Source of the DNA: Phyllobacteriaceae bacterium
GTDB lineage: Bacteria > Pseudomonadota > Alphaproteobacteria > Rhizobiales > Rhizobiaceae
DNA length: 43,897 nucleotides
Reading direction: 5' to 3'
NCBI GenBank assembly: GCA_029279965.1
Contig: JAJUHJ010000013.1
Span: forward strand, 1-43,897
Part shown: positions 10,644 to 18,522 of the stretch, piece by piece
Numbering within the stretch: position 1 is the stretch's first letter
Layout: every line of letters begins with the position of its first letter
Notes under the pieces: model-generated
Databases searched by the model: none
Seen by the model: the letters and a program-made list of their open reading frames with translations, nothing else
What the model was told of the DNA's origin: nothing
Made by a program: the position numbers and the translations under genes

Positions 10644-10684
10644 CATCAGCCCGAAATCGGAATCGCGTTTCGGAAAGCACGATG
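10644..10684 (-). repeat. Dispersed palindromic repeat, hairpin-2 half only (copy A)
   Basis: On the minus strand this reads CATCGTGCTTTCCGAAA, an imperfect arm, and TTTCGGGCTGATG. It matches the second hairpin of the longer elements at 28771-28872 and 42364-42464. It lies 9 nt past the L,D-transpeptidase stop, between convergent genes. Confidence 0.75.
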
Positions 10685-10791
10685 ATCTGGTGTCGACCGG
10701 GCAGCGCGTTTGCGTTAGCAAGGACGCATGACGCAGAAAGATCAAGCGGGGGACGGGCCGGCGGAGGGGTTTGCCGGTACCGCCTGCGGGG

Positions 10792-10825
10792 AAGGCAGCG
10801 TCTCTGAAGGAGGCGCTGCCTTTTT
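10792..10825 (+). terminator. Terminator between the L,D-transpeptidase gene and glcF
   Basis: A 9-bp stem AAGGCAGCG / CGCTGCCTT with a 13-nt loop, then TTTTT on the plus strand. The stem directly abuts the glcF stop codon, so it may also help stop the leftward glc transcript, although the T tract is only on the plus-strand side. Confidence 0.75.
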
Positions 10826-12174
10826 CATTTCCGCTCCGTTATTTCCGCAGCGGCGAGCGTCGACAGTGTTTTTCCCGGTGGTTCGGGGATGTTCGCCGGC
10901 TTTGGGCCTCCATACGCCCAGTCGAGAAGCTCGACCGTATGCACAACGGGCAGCGATGAGCCCGAGGCAATCTGGGTCATGCAGCCTATATTGCCGCTGG
11001 CTACCGCCACTGCCCCCGTTTCCGAAATGTTTTTCACCTTGCGATCACGCAGCCGCTTTGCAATTTCAGGCTGCAAGATGTTGTAAGTGCCGGCCGAACC
11101 GCAGCATAGATGCCCCTCGCGGGGGTCCTTCACGACAAAGCCTGCACGCGTCAGCAGTGCCTTCGGCTGCCGCGTAATCTTCTGGCCGTGCTGCATGGAG
11201 CAGGCGGAATGGTAGGCTACCGTCAGCCCTGTTTCGTTGAGCGGTTCCGGCAGGTCAAGCGTGTCCAGATACTCGGTGATGTCCTTTGCAAGGGCCGAGA
11301 CACGCGCCGCCTTATCCGCGTAGGCCGGATCGAGACGGAGCATGTGACCATAATCCTTGATTGTCGTGCCGCAGCCGGACGCCGTGATGATAATCGCGTC
11401 GAGTCCGCCATGGTTGATCTCGTTCGTCCACGCATCGATATTCCTGCGTGCGAAATCGAGCGCTTCCTCCTCGCGGCCCATGTGATGCACCAGCGCCCCG
11501 CAGCAGGCTTCGTCCTCCGGCGCCACCACCTCGATCCCGAGACGCGAAAGCAGCCGGCTTGTCGCCGCATTGATGCCGGGGTCGAGCACCGATTGTGCGC
11601 ATCCGCCGAGAATGGCCACACGCCCGCTCAGCTCTCCGGTAGGCCCGATCCGTTGTGGAGGTGTCGCCGGAGGCAGTGTCCGCGGCGCGAGTTCCAGCAT
11701 GGCGGCAAGCGGTTTCAGACCCGGTAGAGCGCGAAAGAGTGGAGCAAACGGCCGCCCGAGCTTTGCCAGCCTGAGCGCCAGGCGGAAGCGCGTGGGATAG
11801 GGCAGGACGCGAGCAAGAAGCGCCCGTGTCATGCGGTCCGGCAGTGGCCGGCGATAGGTTTTCTCGATGTGAGCGCGCGCATGATCGACCAGGTGCATAT
11901 AGTCTACGCCTGATGGGCATGTGGTCACGCAGGCAAGGCAGGAAAGACACCGGTCGATATGGGTGACGGTGTCGCGATCGGCCGGCCGGCCCTTTTCCAG
12001 CATGTCCTTGATGAGATAGATGCGCCCGCGCGGACTGTCGAGTTCGTTGCCAAGCTCGACATAGGTGGGGCAGGTGGCCGTGCAAAAGCCGCAATGCACG
12101 CATTTGCGCAGGATCGTTTCCGATTCCGCGATCTTCGGATCGGAAAGTTGCTCAGGCGTGAAGTTGGTCTGCAT
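10825..12174 (-). CDS. glcF: Glycolate oxidase iron-sulfur subunit
   Basis: 449 residues. GlcF passes electrons from the flavin subunits GlcD/GlcE toward the respiratory chain during oxidation of glycolate to glyoxylate. Two [4Fe-4S] ferredoxin motifs are visible: Cys25/28/31/35 (CVHCGFCTATCP) and Cys76/79/82/86 (CLSCLACVTTCP). Two CCG (DUF3390-like) domains follow, with CCGALVHHMG in the first and CCGSAGTYN in the second. Length and domain order match GlcF. It is the last gene of glcD-glcE-membrane protein-glcF and has only a weak ribosome-binding site. A terminator hairpin abuts its stop. Confidence 0.94.
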   Translation of the reverse strand: MQTNFTPEQLSDPKIAESETILRKCVHCGFCTATCPTYVELGNELDSPRGRIYLIKDMLEKGRPADRDTVTHIDRCLSCLACVTTCPSGVDYMHLVDHARAHIEKTYRRPLPDRMTRALLARVLPYPTRFRLALRLAKLGRPFAPLFRALPGLKPLAAMLELAPRTLPPATPPQRIGPTGELSGRVAILGGCAQSVLDPGINAATSRLLSRLGIEVVAPEDEACCGALVHHMGREEEALDFARRNIDAWTNEINHGGLDAIIITASGCGTTIKDYGHMLRLDPAYADKAARVSALAKDITEYLDTLDLPEPLNETGLTVAYHSACSMQHGQKITRQPKALLTRAGFVVKDPREGHLCCGSAGTYNILQPEIAKRLRDRKVKNISETGAVAVASGNIGCMTQIASGSSLPVVHTVELLDWAYGGPKPANIPEPPGKTLSTLAAAEITERK

Positions 12175-12194
12175 GCTTTTTTGGCCAGTGTCCC

Positions 12195-12575
12195 TTACAA
12201 AATCCAGCTATCCGGGTTCTTGATCGGATCGCCACGGCTCACCGCCTGCAGCCCGATGACAATGCGCACCACCGCCCAGATGGCCACCGCCAGCATGAGC
12301 AGGAAACCGATTCCTACCACCATCAGGATCGCGGAAACGAAGGCGTAGAGGAGGCCGATCCAGAAGGTGCGGATTGCCCAGGTGTAATGGCTCTCCACCC
12401 ATGCTTCCGATTTCCCGCGGTTCAGATGGGCAAGCACGATGCCCACCAGAGCGGTTATGCCGATGACGAAACTGACGAGATAAAGGAGATAGATGACCTG
12501 AATGTTGGTGGGGCCGGGCTCCAGCCATCCATCCCGCTTGCGGGGCGGCATTGGCTCCTTATCAGTTTCGCTCAT
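12195..12575 (-). CDS. Small membrane protein, DUF4870-like, inside the glc operon
   Basis: 126 residues. A polar N-terminal 25 residues is followed by three hydrophobic helices: about 28-50 (VIYLLYLVSFVIGITALVG), a middle pair around FWIGLLYAF, and ILMVVGIGFLLMLAVAIW. The intervening SHYTWAIRTFW motif (about residues 60-70) is typical of DUF4870/Tic20-like proteins. A strong GGAGGAA ribosome-binding site lies 8 nt before the ATG. It sits between glcE and glcF with short gaps (43 and 20 nt), so it is co-transcribed with glycolate oxidase. It could anchor the complex at the membrane or be an unrelated passenger; the sequence does not say. Confidence 0.75.
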   Translation of the reverse strand: MSETDKEPMPPRKRDGWLEPGPTNIQVIYLLYLVSFVIGITALVGIVLAHLNRGKSEAWVESHYTWAIRTFWIGLLYAFVSAILMVVGIGFLLMLAVAIWAVVRIVIGLQAVSRGDPIKNPDSWIL

Positions 12576-12618
12576 GATGCTTCCTCCAGATTTGTTTGCG
12601 CATCAGTGTATCACGGCT

Positions 12619-13839
12619 TCAATGCGCAGCCATTCGCCCCGGATTGAGAATCTTCTTCGGGTCGAACTGCTCCTTCAGCCGCATCGAGAGTGCCGCGAGT
12701 GCTTCCGGTTGTGGCTGGAAGACTGGTGTTGCGGTCCTAACCGGCAGGGGCGCGCGCACGAGTGTGGCATGCCCGCCGCCAAAATGTGCGATCAGCTTGC
12801 GCAGAACCTCCGCTTCGGGGTAGGCTTCCATGCGTAGCCATACGAGCCCGCCCTGCCAGTCGTAATAGGCATTCGCGCCAGCCGCCCGCCGGAACGCATC
12901 CACCATGCGGTGTCCTTGCATAGGCGCTATCGAAACCCGCCAGATGGGTGCGGGCGTGCCGTCCGCAAAAGGCTTGCAATCGCGGATCTCCTCCCACAAG
13001 GCACGCGAGGCCGTTTCATCGATTACCTCCGCCGTGCCGTAAGGCTTCATCAGCCGGACCAGAAGATCGATCCGGTAATCGACCGACGGGCCGACTCCCT
13101 CGATGCGCAGCACCGTTCTTGCCGTGCCTGTCAGCGCACCGTCCAGGAAGCGGCCGATCACGCCTTCGGGCAGATGCGCGGCACCCGAAACCTCGCTGCT
13201 GGAGCCCATTGCTTCGCTCATCGCTGCGGCGGCTTCGCCATCGTCTAGACCGGCTATCACAAGCGTCTTTTCGGTTTCTGCCGCCGGAAGCACCTTGAAC
13301 GTAAGGTCCGTGACCACGGCGAGCGTTCCCCAGGAACCGGCAAGGCCCTTCGACAGATCGTATCCTGTGACGTTCTTGACGACGCGCCCACCGGATTTGA
13401 AGGCCTCGCCCCGCCCGGACACGGCATGAATGCCGAGGATGTGGTCGCGCGCGGCACCGGCCTTCAGACGGCGCGGGCCCGAAAGATTGGCTGCCAGCGT
13501 TCCGCCGATCGTGCCCTGCCCGCTTTCACCAGCCAAAAGCGGGCCGTAATCCATGGGCTCGAAGGCGAGCTGCTGGTGATGCTCGGCAAGGAGTTTCTCG
13601 ATTTCGGCAAGCGGCGTACCGGCTTTTGCGGAAAGCACCAGCTCTTCGGGTTCGTAAAGGGTAACGCCGCTAAGGCTGGAAAGATTGAGCAGATGTTCTG
13701 TCTGCACCGGCCTGCCGATGCCCTGCTTCGAGCCGTGGCCGACGACTTCCAGCGGTGCCTCCTCCGCCGCCGCCCAGCGAATGACGTCGAGAACTTCGTC
13801 GGAAGATCGGGGGGTGAAGGCGGTCAAGGGAAGCGTCAA
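12619..13839 (-). CDS. glcE: Glycolate oxidase FAD-binding subunit GlcE
   Basis: 406 residues with a TTG start. GlcE is the second flavoprotein-like subunit of glycolate dehydrogenase. It holds a PCMH-type FAD-binding region: DEVLDVIRWAAAEEAPLEVVGHGSKQGIGRP near the start is in the expected position, followed by GQGTIGGTLAANLSGP, GGRVVKNVTGYDLSKGLAGSWGTL and TDLTFKVLP. The C-terminus FDPKKILNPGR is typical. The TTG at 13839 overlaps the glcD stop as TTGA and has GGAG 5 nt upstream; no ATG lies nearby in frame, so translational coupling to glcD is likely. Confidence 0.92.
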   Translation of the reverse strand: MTLPLTAFTPRSSDEVLDVIRWAAAEEAPLEVVGHGSKQGIGRPVQTEHLLNLSSLSGVTLYEPEELVLSAKAGTPLAEIEKLLAEHHQQLAFEPMDYGPLLAGESGQGTIGGTLAANLSGPRRLKAGAARDHILGIHAVSGRGEAFKSGGRVVKNVTGYDLSKGLAGSWGTLAVVTDLTFKVLPAAETEKTLVIAGLDDGEAAAAMSEAMGSSSEVSGAAHLPEGVIGRFLDGALTGTARTVLRIEGVGPSVDYRIDLLVRLMKPYGTAEVIDETASRALWEEIRDCKPFADGTPAPIWRVSIAPMQGHRMVDAFRRAAGANAYYDWQGGLVWLRMEAYPEAEVLRKLIAHFGGGHATLVRAPLPVRTATPVFQPQPEALAALSMRLKEQFDPKKILNPGRMAAH

Positions 13840-15332
13840 AACCTCTCCAATTCGGGAAACGGCATCTGCCCGCGATGGATATGCATGCGGCCAAGCTCGG
13901 CACAGCGGTGGAGCTGCGGAAACATCTTGCCCGGATTGAGCAGGTGGTTGGGATCAAAGGCGCATTTGACGCGGATCTGCTGGTTGAGATCCTCCTCATT
14001 GAACATCTCCGGCATCAGGTCGCGTTTTTCAACACCCACACCGTGTTCGCCCGTCAGCACGCCGCCCACTTCCACGCAAAGCCGCAGAATGTCGGCACCG
14101 AACGCTTCTGCTTTCTCCAGTTCGCCCGGCTTGTTGGCATCATAAAGAATGAGCGGATGCAGATTGCCGTCGCCGGCATGAAAGACATTGGCGCAGCGCA
14201 GGCCGTATTTCTCCGAGAGGTCGCGCATACCGGAAAGGACGCGCGGCAACTCCTTGCGCGGGATAGTGCCGTCCATGCAGTAGTAATCGGGCGAGATGCG
14301 GCCCACCGCGGGAAAGGCTGCCTTGCGCCCGGCCCAAAAGGACATGCGCTCTTCGTCCGAATTGGAAATACGGCTGCTTGTTGCCCCATTGGCGTCGGCA
14401 ATCGTTTCTACGCGCGCGATGAGGTGGTCCACTTCCGCCGCCGGTCCATCCAGTTCCACGATCAGCAACGCCTCGACGTCAAGCGGATAGCCGGCCTGAA
14501 CGAAATCCTCGGCCGCGTGGATTGCGGGCCTGTCCATCATCTCCATACCGCCGGGAATGATGCCCGCGCCGATGATATCGGCCACGCAGCGCCCAGCCGC
14601 TTCGCTCGATGGAAAGCCGATGAGCAACGCCCGGGCCGTTTCCGGCTTCTTCAGGATGCGCACGGTCACTTCGGTAACGACGCCCAGCAGCCCTTCCGAT
14701 CCTGTCATCAACCCGAGCAGATCGTAGCCTTCCGCATCCAGATGTTTCCCGCCGAGACGGACAACCTCGCCATCCATCAGCACCATTTCGATGCCCAGAA
14801 TGTTGTTTGCCGTCAGCCCGTATTTCAGACAATGAACACCGCCGGAATTCTCTGCCACATTGCCGCCGATGGAACAGGCGATCTGGGAAGAGGGATCGGG
14901 CGCATAGTAGAAGCCCTCATGCTCAACGGCGTGGGTGATGCCGAGATTGGTGACGCCGGGCTGGGCCACCACCGCCCGGTTCCCGTAATCTATCTCGAGG
15001 ATACGATTGAAACGGCTCATAACGAGGAGCACAGCGTCTTGCAGTGGCATGGCCCCGCCGGAAAGAGACGTGCCGGAGCCGCGCGGCACCACACGGATCT
15101 TGCGTTCGTGACAGTATTTCAGAATGCGCGAAACCTGGGCGACGGTTTCCGGCAACACCACCACCAACGGCATCTGCCGATAGGCGGTCAGTCCGTCGCT
15201 CTCGAAGGCGCGCATCTCATTCTCGCTCGCCGCCACGCCTTCACCGGGCACGATGATGCGCATGTCGGCCACGATCTCCTCCCGCCTCTTCAGCGTGGCT
15301 TGATCTGCCTTTGGCATGAGCGGTCCGGACAT
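13836..15332 (-). CDS. glcD: Glycolate oxidase catalytic flavoprotein GlcD
   Basis: 498 residues. It oxidises glycolate to glyoxylate with FAD and feeds the glyoxylate pathway; the substrate range often includes D-lactate. Domains: FAD_binding_4 (about 55-195) with the signature VVPRGSGTSLSGGAMP and PDPSSQIACSIGGNVAENSGG, and a C-terminal FAD-oxidase domain with NVFHAGDGNLHP, LTGEHGVGVEKRDLM and FDPNHLLNPGKMFP. It is the first gene of the leftward operon. A second ATG lies five codons in. The upstream 140 nt, shared with the divergent FadR-type regulator, holds the candidate operator at 15366-15384. Confidence 0.95.
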   Translation of the reverse strand: MSGPLMPKADQATLKRREEIVADMRIIVPGEGVAASENEMRAFESDGLTAYRQMPLVVVLPETVAQVSRILKYCHERKIRVVPRGSGTSLSGGAMPLQDAVLLVMSRFNRILEIDYGNRAVVAQPGVTNLGITHAVEHEGFYYAPDPSSQIACSIGGNVAENSGGVHCLKYGLTANNILGIEMVLMDGEVVRLGGKHLDAEGYDLLGLMTGSEGLLGVVTEVTVRILKKPETARALLIGFPSSEAAGRCVADIIGAGIIPGGMEMMDRPAIHAAEDFVQAGYPLDVEALLIVELDGPAAEVDHLIARVETIADANGATSSRISNSDEERMSFWAGRKAAFPAVGRISPDYYCMDGTIPRKELPRVLSGMRDLSEKYGLRCANVFHAGDGNLHPLILYDANKPGELEKAEAFGADILRLCVEVGGVLTGEHGVGVEKRDLMPEMFNEEDLNQQIRVKCAFDPNHLLNPGKMFPQLHRCAELGRMHIHRGQMPFPELERF

Positions 15333-15365
15333 GAGAAGGCACGGCTCCTGAGTTCGCCTCGAAAT

Positions 15366-15384
15366 TGGTTAAAACATTTGACCA
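15366..15384. promoter_or_regulatory. Candidate FadR-family operator between glcD and the regulator gene
   Basis: An imperfect inverted repeat TGGTTAA-AACAT-TTGACCA, with one mismatch in seven. The TGGT...ACCA edges resemble half-sites of GntR/FadR-type regulators, although spacing in characterised members is usually shorter. It overlaps the candidate -10 of glcD and the candidate -35 of the regulator gene. The functional assignment is inference. Confidence 0.5.
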
Positions 15385-15395
15385 CTCTGCGTCAA
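15367..15395 (-). promoter_or_regulatory. Candidate glcD promoter
   Basis: On the minus strand, TTGACG (15395-15390), a 17-nt spacer and TTAACC (15372-15367). The -10 box is weak, as expected for an activated or repressed operon. It is covered by the inverted repeat at 15366-15384. Confidence 0.4.
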
Positions 15396-15406
15396 TCTCG
15401 CTAGTG
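15378..15406 (+). promoter_or_regulatory. Candidate promoter of the regulator-lutABC operon
   Basis: TTGACC (15378-15383), a 17-nt spacer and CTAGTG (15401-15406) on the plus strand. The -35 lies in the right arm of the inverted repeat, face to face with the glcD promoter. The -10 is poor, so confidence is low. Confidence 0.3.
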
Positions 15407-15474
15407 TGGGCGGTGGGGAACACCACATTTGGCGCTCGACTGTTCTGTCCCGCAGAAGGCAAGCGGAGTATCGT

Positions 15475-16296
15475 TTGGACAGCACCATCTATTCCAGAAT
15501 AGAGCAGTCCCGCACCGCCGATGCCGTGGTGCACCAGATCGAACAGTTGATCCTGGAAGGCGTTCTGCGTGATGGGGACCGTCTGCCGGCCGAACGTGAT
15601 CTTGCTGTGCGGATGGATGTCTCTCGCCCGATCCTGCGGGAGGCCCTGAAAACGCTTGAGACAAGGGGCCTGCTTACGACCCGCCGCGGCGGCGGAACGC
15701 ATGTAGCCAATATTGTTGGCGAAGTCTTTGCCGAGCCGATGCGTGAACTGATCGCCAGCCATCCCAAGGCAACCGCCGACTATCTGGAATATCGCCGTGA
15801 GGTGGAGGCAGTGGCAGCCGAAATGGCGGCGCGACGCGCAACCGATGCTGACAAAGCGCTGCTTTCGGATATTGTCGCGCGCATGGAGCATGCTCACGCA
15901 ACCGCGGATTTCGAAGCAGAGGTGGAGATCGATGTCGAGTTCCACAATGCTGTCGGCGAATGCGCGCACAATCTCATTCTGCTGCACACGCTCCGCTCTT
16001 GCTACCGCCTGCTGGCCGAAGGCGTTTTCTTCAACCGTGCCAGGGTTTACGATCTGCCGGGAGCGCGAGAAGACCTGCTCGCTCAACACCAGGCGATCTT
16101 TCATGCCGTTCGTGAGGGCGATCCCGAAGCGGCCCGGAGCGCGGCCGTCGAACATATCTCTTATGTAGAAAGAGCCAGCGTGGCGGCCGAACGCGCCAGC
16201 GAATGGGAACGCGTAGCCGCTTTGCGTTTGCAACAGCGCTCGGCTTCGATGCCGGCAAGGGCGGCACGATCCCGTTCCGCCATCACCGACCGCTAG
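15475..16296 (+). CDS. FadR-subfamily GntR transcriptional regulator
   Basis: 273 residues from a TTG start. An N-terminal winged helix (about 20-78) contains LILEGVLRDGDRLPAERDLA and VSRPILREALKTLETRGLL. An all-helical FCD domain follows, with probable metal/ligand residues in the EFHNAVGE and AQHQAIFHAV segments and a final histidine in EHISYV. FCD regulators sense small organic acids such as lactate, glycolate or pyruvate. The TTG at 15475 is preceded by GGAG with a 6-nt spacer and places the start just before the family's conserved TADAVV segment; an upstream GTG at 15406 overlaps the putative -10. It is divergent from glcD and 13 nt upstream of lutA, so it probably controls both arms. 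GlcC- or LldR-like by context. Confidence 0.88.
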   Translation: MDSTIYSRIEQSRTADAVVHQIEQLILEGVLRDGDRLPAERDLAVRMDVSRPILREALKTLETRGLLTTRRGGGTHVANIVGEVFAEPMRELIASHPKATADYLEYRREVEAVAAEMAARRATDADKALLSDIVARMEHAHATADFEAEVEIDVEFHNAVGECAHNLILLHTLRSCYRLLAEGVFFNRARVYDLPGAREDLLAQHQAIFHAVREGDPEAARSAAVEHISYVERASVAAERASEWERVAALRLQQRSASMPARAARSRSAITDR

Positions 16297-16309
16297 AACA
16301 GGATGTTAC

Positions 16310-17086
16310 ATGTCTGACGAGATCAGAAAGCCTCCCCGCGTAGGATTGTTCGTAACCTGTCTGGTCGATCTTTTCCGGCCCAGCGTCGGCTTTGCGTCGG
16401 TGAAGCTTCTTGAGGACGCCGGTTGCAATGTCGAGGTGCCGATGGCGCAGACCTGCTGCGGCCAGCCCGCCTACAATTCCGGTGATCGCGATGACACCGT
16501 CGCGATTGCGCGGAACACCATCGAGGCTTTCGAGGAATTCGACTATGTCGTCGCGCCTTCGGGGTCCTGCGCCGGAATGTTGAAGAAGCATTATCCAGCC
16601 CTGTTCAAGGGGGACGCGCATTGGGAAACGCGTGCCGCCGCGTTTGCCGCAAGAGTGCACGAGCTGATGAGCTTTTTGGTCGACGTTCTGGGTATGGAGA
16701 AGGTCGATGCTGTTCACGAGGGCACGGTTACCTACCATGACTCCTGTGCAGGCCTGCGCGAACTCGGCATAGCGGGGCAGCCGCGCCGCCTGCTGTCCTC
16801 CGTCTCCGGTCTTGAAATGAGGGAAATGCGGGATGCGGATGTCTGCTGCGGTTTTGGCGGCACTTTCTGCGTCAAATATCCTGACATCTCGAACAGGATT
16901 GTCGAAGAAAAGACCTCGAACATAAAGGCATCGGGGGCCGAGACGCTTTTGGCGGGCGATCTCGGCTGCCTCATGAACATGGCTGGCAAGCTGCAGCGCC
17001 AGGGCATGGACGTAAAGGTGCGTCACGTGGCCGAGGTGCTGGCCGGCATGGGCGACACACCGGCCATCGGGAAGGGGAACCGTTGA
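16310..17086 (+). CDS. lutA: Lactate utilization protein A, CCG-domain iron-sulfur protein
   Basis: 258 residues. Two CCG repeats are evident: QTCCGQPAYNSGD with the following SGSCAGMLKKHYP, and YHDSCAGLRELG with DVCCGFGGTFCVKYPDIS. LutA (YkgE) is the electron-transfer subunit of the LutABC L-lactate dehydrogenase, which oxidises L-lactate to pyruvate. Length and cysteine pattern match LutA rather than the longer GlcF. It follows the regulator by 13 nt and its stop overlaps the lutB start (TGATG). L-lactate as substrate is inferred from the family. Confidence 0.93.
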   Translation: MSDEIRKPPRVGLFVTCLVDLFRPSVGFASVKLLEDAGCNVEVPMAQTCCGQPAYNSGDRDDTVAIARNTIEAFEEFDYVVAPSGSCAGMLKKHYPALFKGDAHWETRAAAFAARVHELMSFLVDVLGMEKVDAVHEGTVTYHDSCAGLRELGIAGQPRRLLSSVSGLEMREMRDADVCCGFGGTFCVKYPDISNRIVEEKTSNIKASGAETLLAGDLGCLMNMAGKLQRQGMDVKVRHVAEVLAGMGDTPAIGKGNR

Positions 17087-18522
17087 TGCAGATTACGTCA
17101 CCTGCCTTCAAGGAAAACGCCCGCACCGCGCTTGCGGATCCGCAACTCCAAAAGGCCCTCGTTCACGTGCGCTCGGGTTTCATCGACAAGCGCGTGAAAG
17201 CGATGGACGCGCTTCCGGAGTTCGATGCTCTGCGTGATTCTGCGCGGGCCATCAAGGATCACACGCTGACTCACCTCGATCTCTATCTTGAACGCTACGA
17301 GGAGAAGGTGAGGGAAGCGGGAGGCGTTGTCCACTGGGCCGAGACGGCCGACGACGCGCGCTCTGTTGTCCTCGAAATCTGCCGCGCCGCCGGCGCACGT
17401 ACGGTGACCAAGGGCAAGTCGATGATCACGGAGGAGATCGGGCTTAACGATTTCCTGGAGAAGGAGGGCGTGCGCCCGGTCGAGACGGACCTCGGAGAAT
17501 ACATCATCCAGCTTCGCGGCGAGCACCCGAGCCACATCATCGCGCCCGCCGTGCATGTGACGAGGGATCAGGTGGAGGCCGATTTCCGCCGCGAGCACGA
17601 CCATCTACGCCCCGATCGTGATTTGTCGGAGCCGGAAGCGCTTCTGGGCGAGGCACGACGCGTTCTGCGCGCTGAATACTTCTCCGCCGATGTGGGGATC
17701 ACTGGCGCCAATTTCCTGGTGGCCGAAACGGGCAGTTCCGTCATCGTCACCAATGAAGGCAATGGCGATCTCACACAGATCCTGCCGCGCGTGCATGTTG
17801 TCATCGCTTCCATCGAGAAAGTGGTGCCGACACTGGAGGATATGAGCCAGATTCTGCGGCTCCTTGCCCGCTCCGCTACAGGCCAGGACATGAGCGTCTA
17901 TACCACCGTGTCCACAGGTCCCCGCCGGCCGGACGATCCGGACGGTCCCGAGGAATACCACGTCATCCTGCTCGACAATGGCCGCTCGTCGATGCTGGGC
18001 ACGGAATTTCAGGATATGCTGCGCTGCATCCGCTGCGGAGCCTGCATGAACCATTGTCCTGTCTATCATGCCGTGGGCGGTCACGCTTATGGCTGGGTTT
18101 ATCCCGGCCCAATGGGGGCGGTGCTCACACCGTCTCTCGCCGGCATCGACAAATCGGGCCACCTGCCGAATGCTTCCACTTTCTGCGGCCGATGCGAGGC
18201 CGTCTGTCCAATGCACATCCCGCTGCCGAAGATGATGCGTCATTGGCGCGAGCGGGAATTCGCGCGTGGGCTCAATCCCGCCACGCAGCGATACGGGCTG
18301 CGCGCCTGGGCGTTGTTTGCGCGTCATCCACGGCTGTACCGGCTGGCCACGTCGCTGGCGCTTCCCGCGCTGTCCTTCTTCACCGCGCGCAGGCCGCGTT
18401 TCCGCTATCTGCCGCTTGCCGGCGGATGGACACGCAACCGTGATCTGCCAGCCCCGCCGAGCCGCACATTCATGCAGCAGTGGCGCGAACGCGAGGCAGA
18501 AAAGCAGGGAGCGCACGCATGA
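17086..18522 (+). CDS. lutB: Lactate utilization protein B, [4Fe-4S] protein
   Basis: 478 residues. The N-terminal two thirds is an LUD domain with VTKGKSMITEEIGLNDFLE, the VGITGANFLVAETGS segment and TNEGNGDL. Two [4Fe-4S] motifs follow, CIRCGACMNHCP (about 312-325) and CGRCEAVCPMHIP (about 366-378), then a C-terminal DUF3390-type tail. This is the LutB/YkgF layout. A TTG one codon earlier is in frame, but the ATG at 17086, overlapping the lutA stop by one base, is the natural start. Its stop overlaps lutC as ATGA, so lutABC are translationally coupled. Confidence 0.94.
   Translation: MQITSPAFKENARTALADPQLQKALVHVRSGFIDKRVKAMDALPEFDALRDSARAIKDHTLTHLDLYLERYEEKVREAGGVVHWAETADDARSVVLEICRAAGARTVTKGKSMITEEIGLNDFLEKEGVRPVETDLGEYIIQLRGEHPSHIIAPAVHVTRDQVEADFRREHDHLRPDRDLSEPEALLGEARRVLRAEYFSADVGITGANFLVAETGSSVIVTNEGNGDLTQILPRVHVVIASIEKVVPTLEDMSQILRLLARSATGQDMSVYTTVSTGPRRPDDPDGPEEYHVILLDNGRSSMLGTEFQDMLRCIRCGACMNHCPVYHAVGGHAYGWVYPGPMGAVLTPSLAGIDKSGHLPNASTFCGRCEAVCPMHIPLPKMMRHWREREFARGLNPATQRYGLRAWALFARHPRLYRLATSLALPALSFFTARRPRFRYLPLAGGWTRNRDLPAPPSRTFMQQWREREAEKQGAHA

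Noticed and set aside
10728..11177. 149-codon plus-strand ORF after the L,D-transpeptidase gene
   Set aside because: It reads through the terminator hairpin and then lies antisense to glcF, with no family features.
13875..15404. 509-codon open frame on the plus strand opposite glcD
   Set aside because: It is the antisense shadow of glcD. The high-GC third positions of glcD keep the opposite frame open. The sequence is His/Arg-rich with no family motif.
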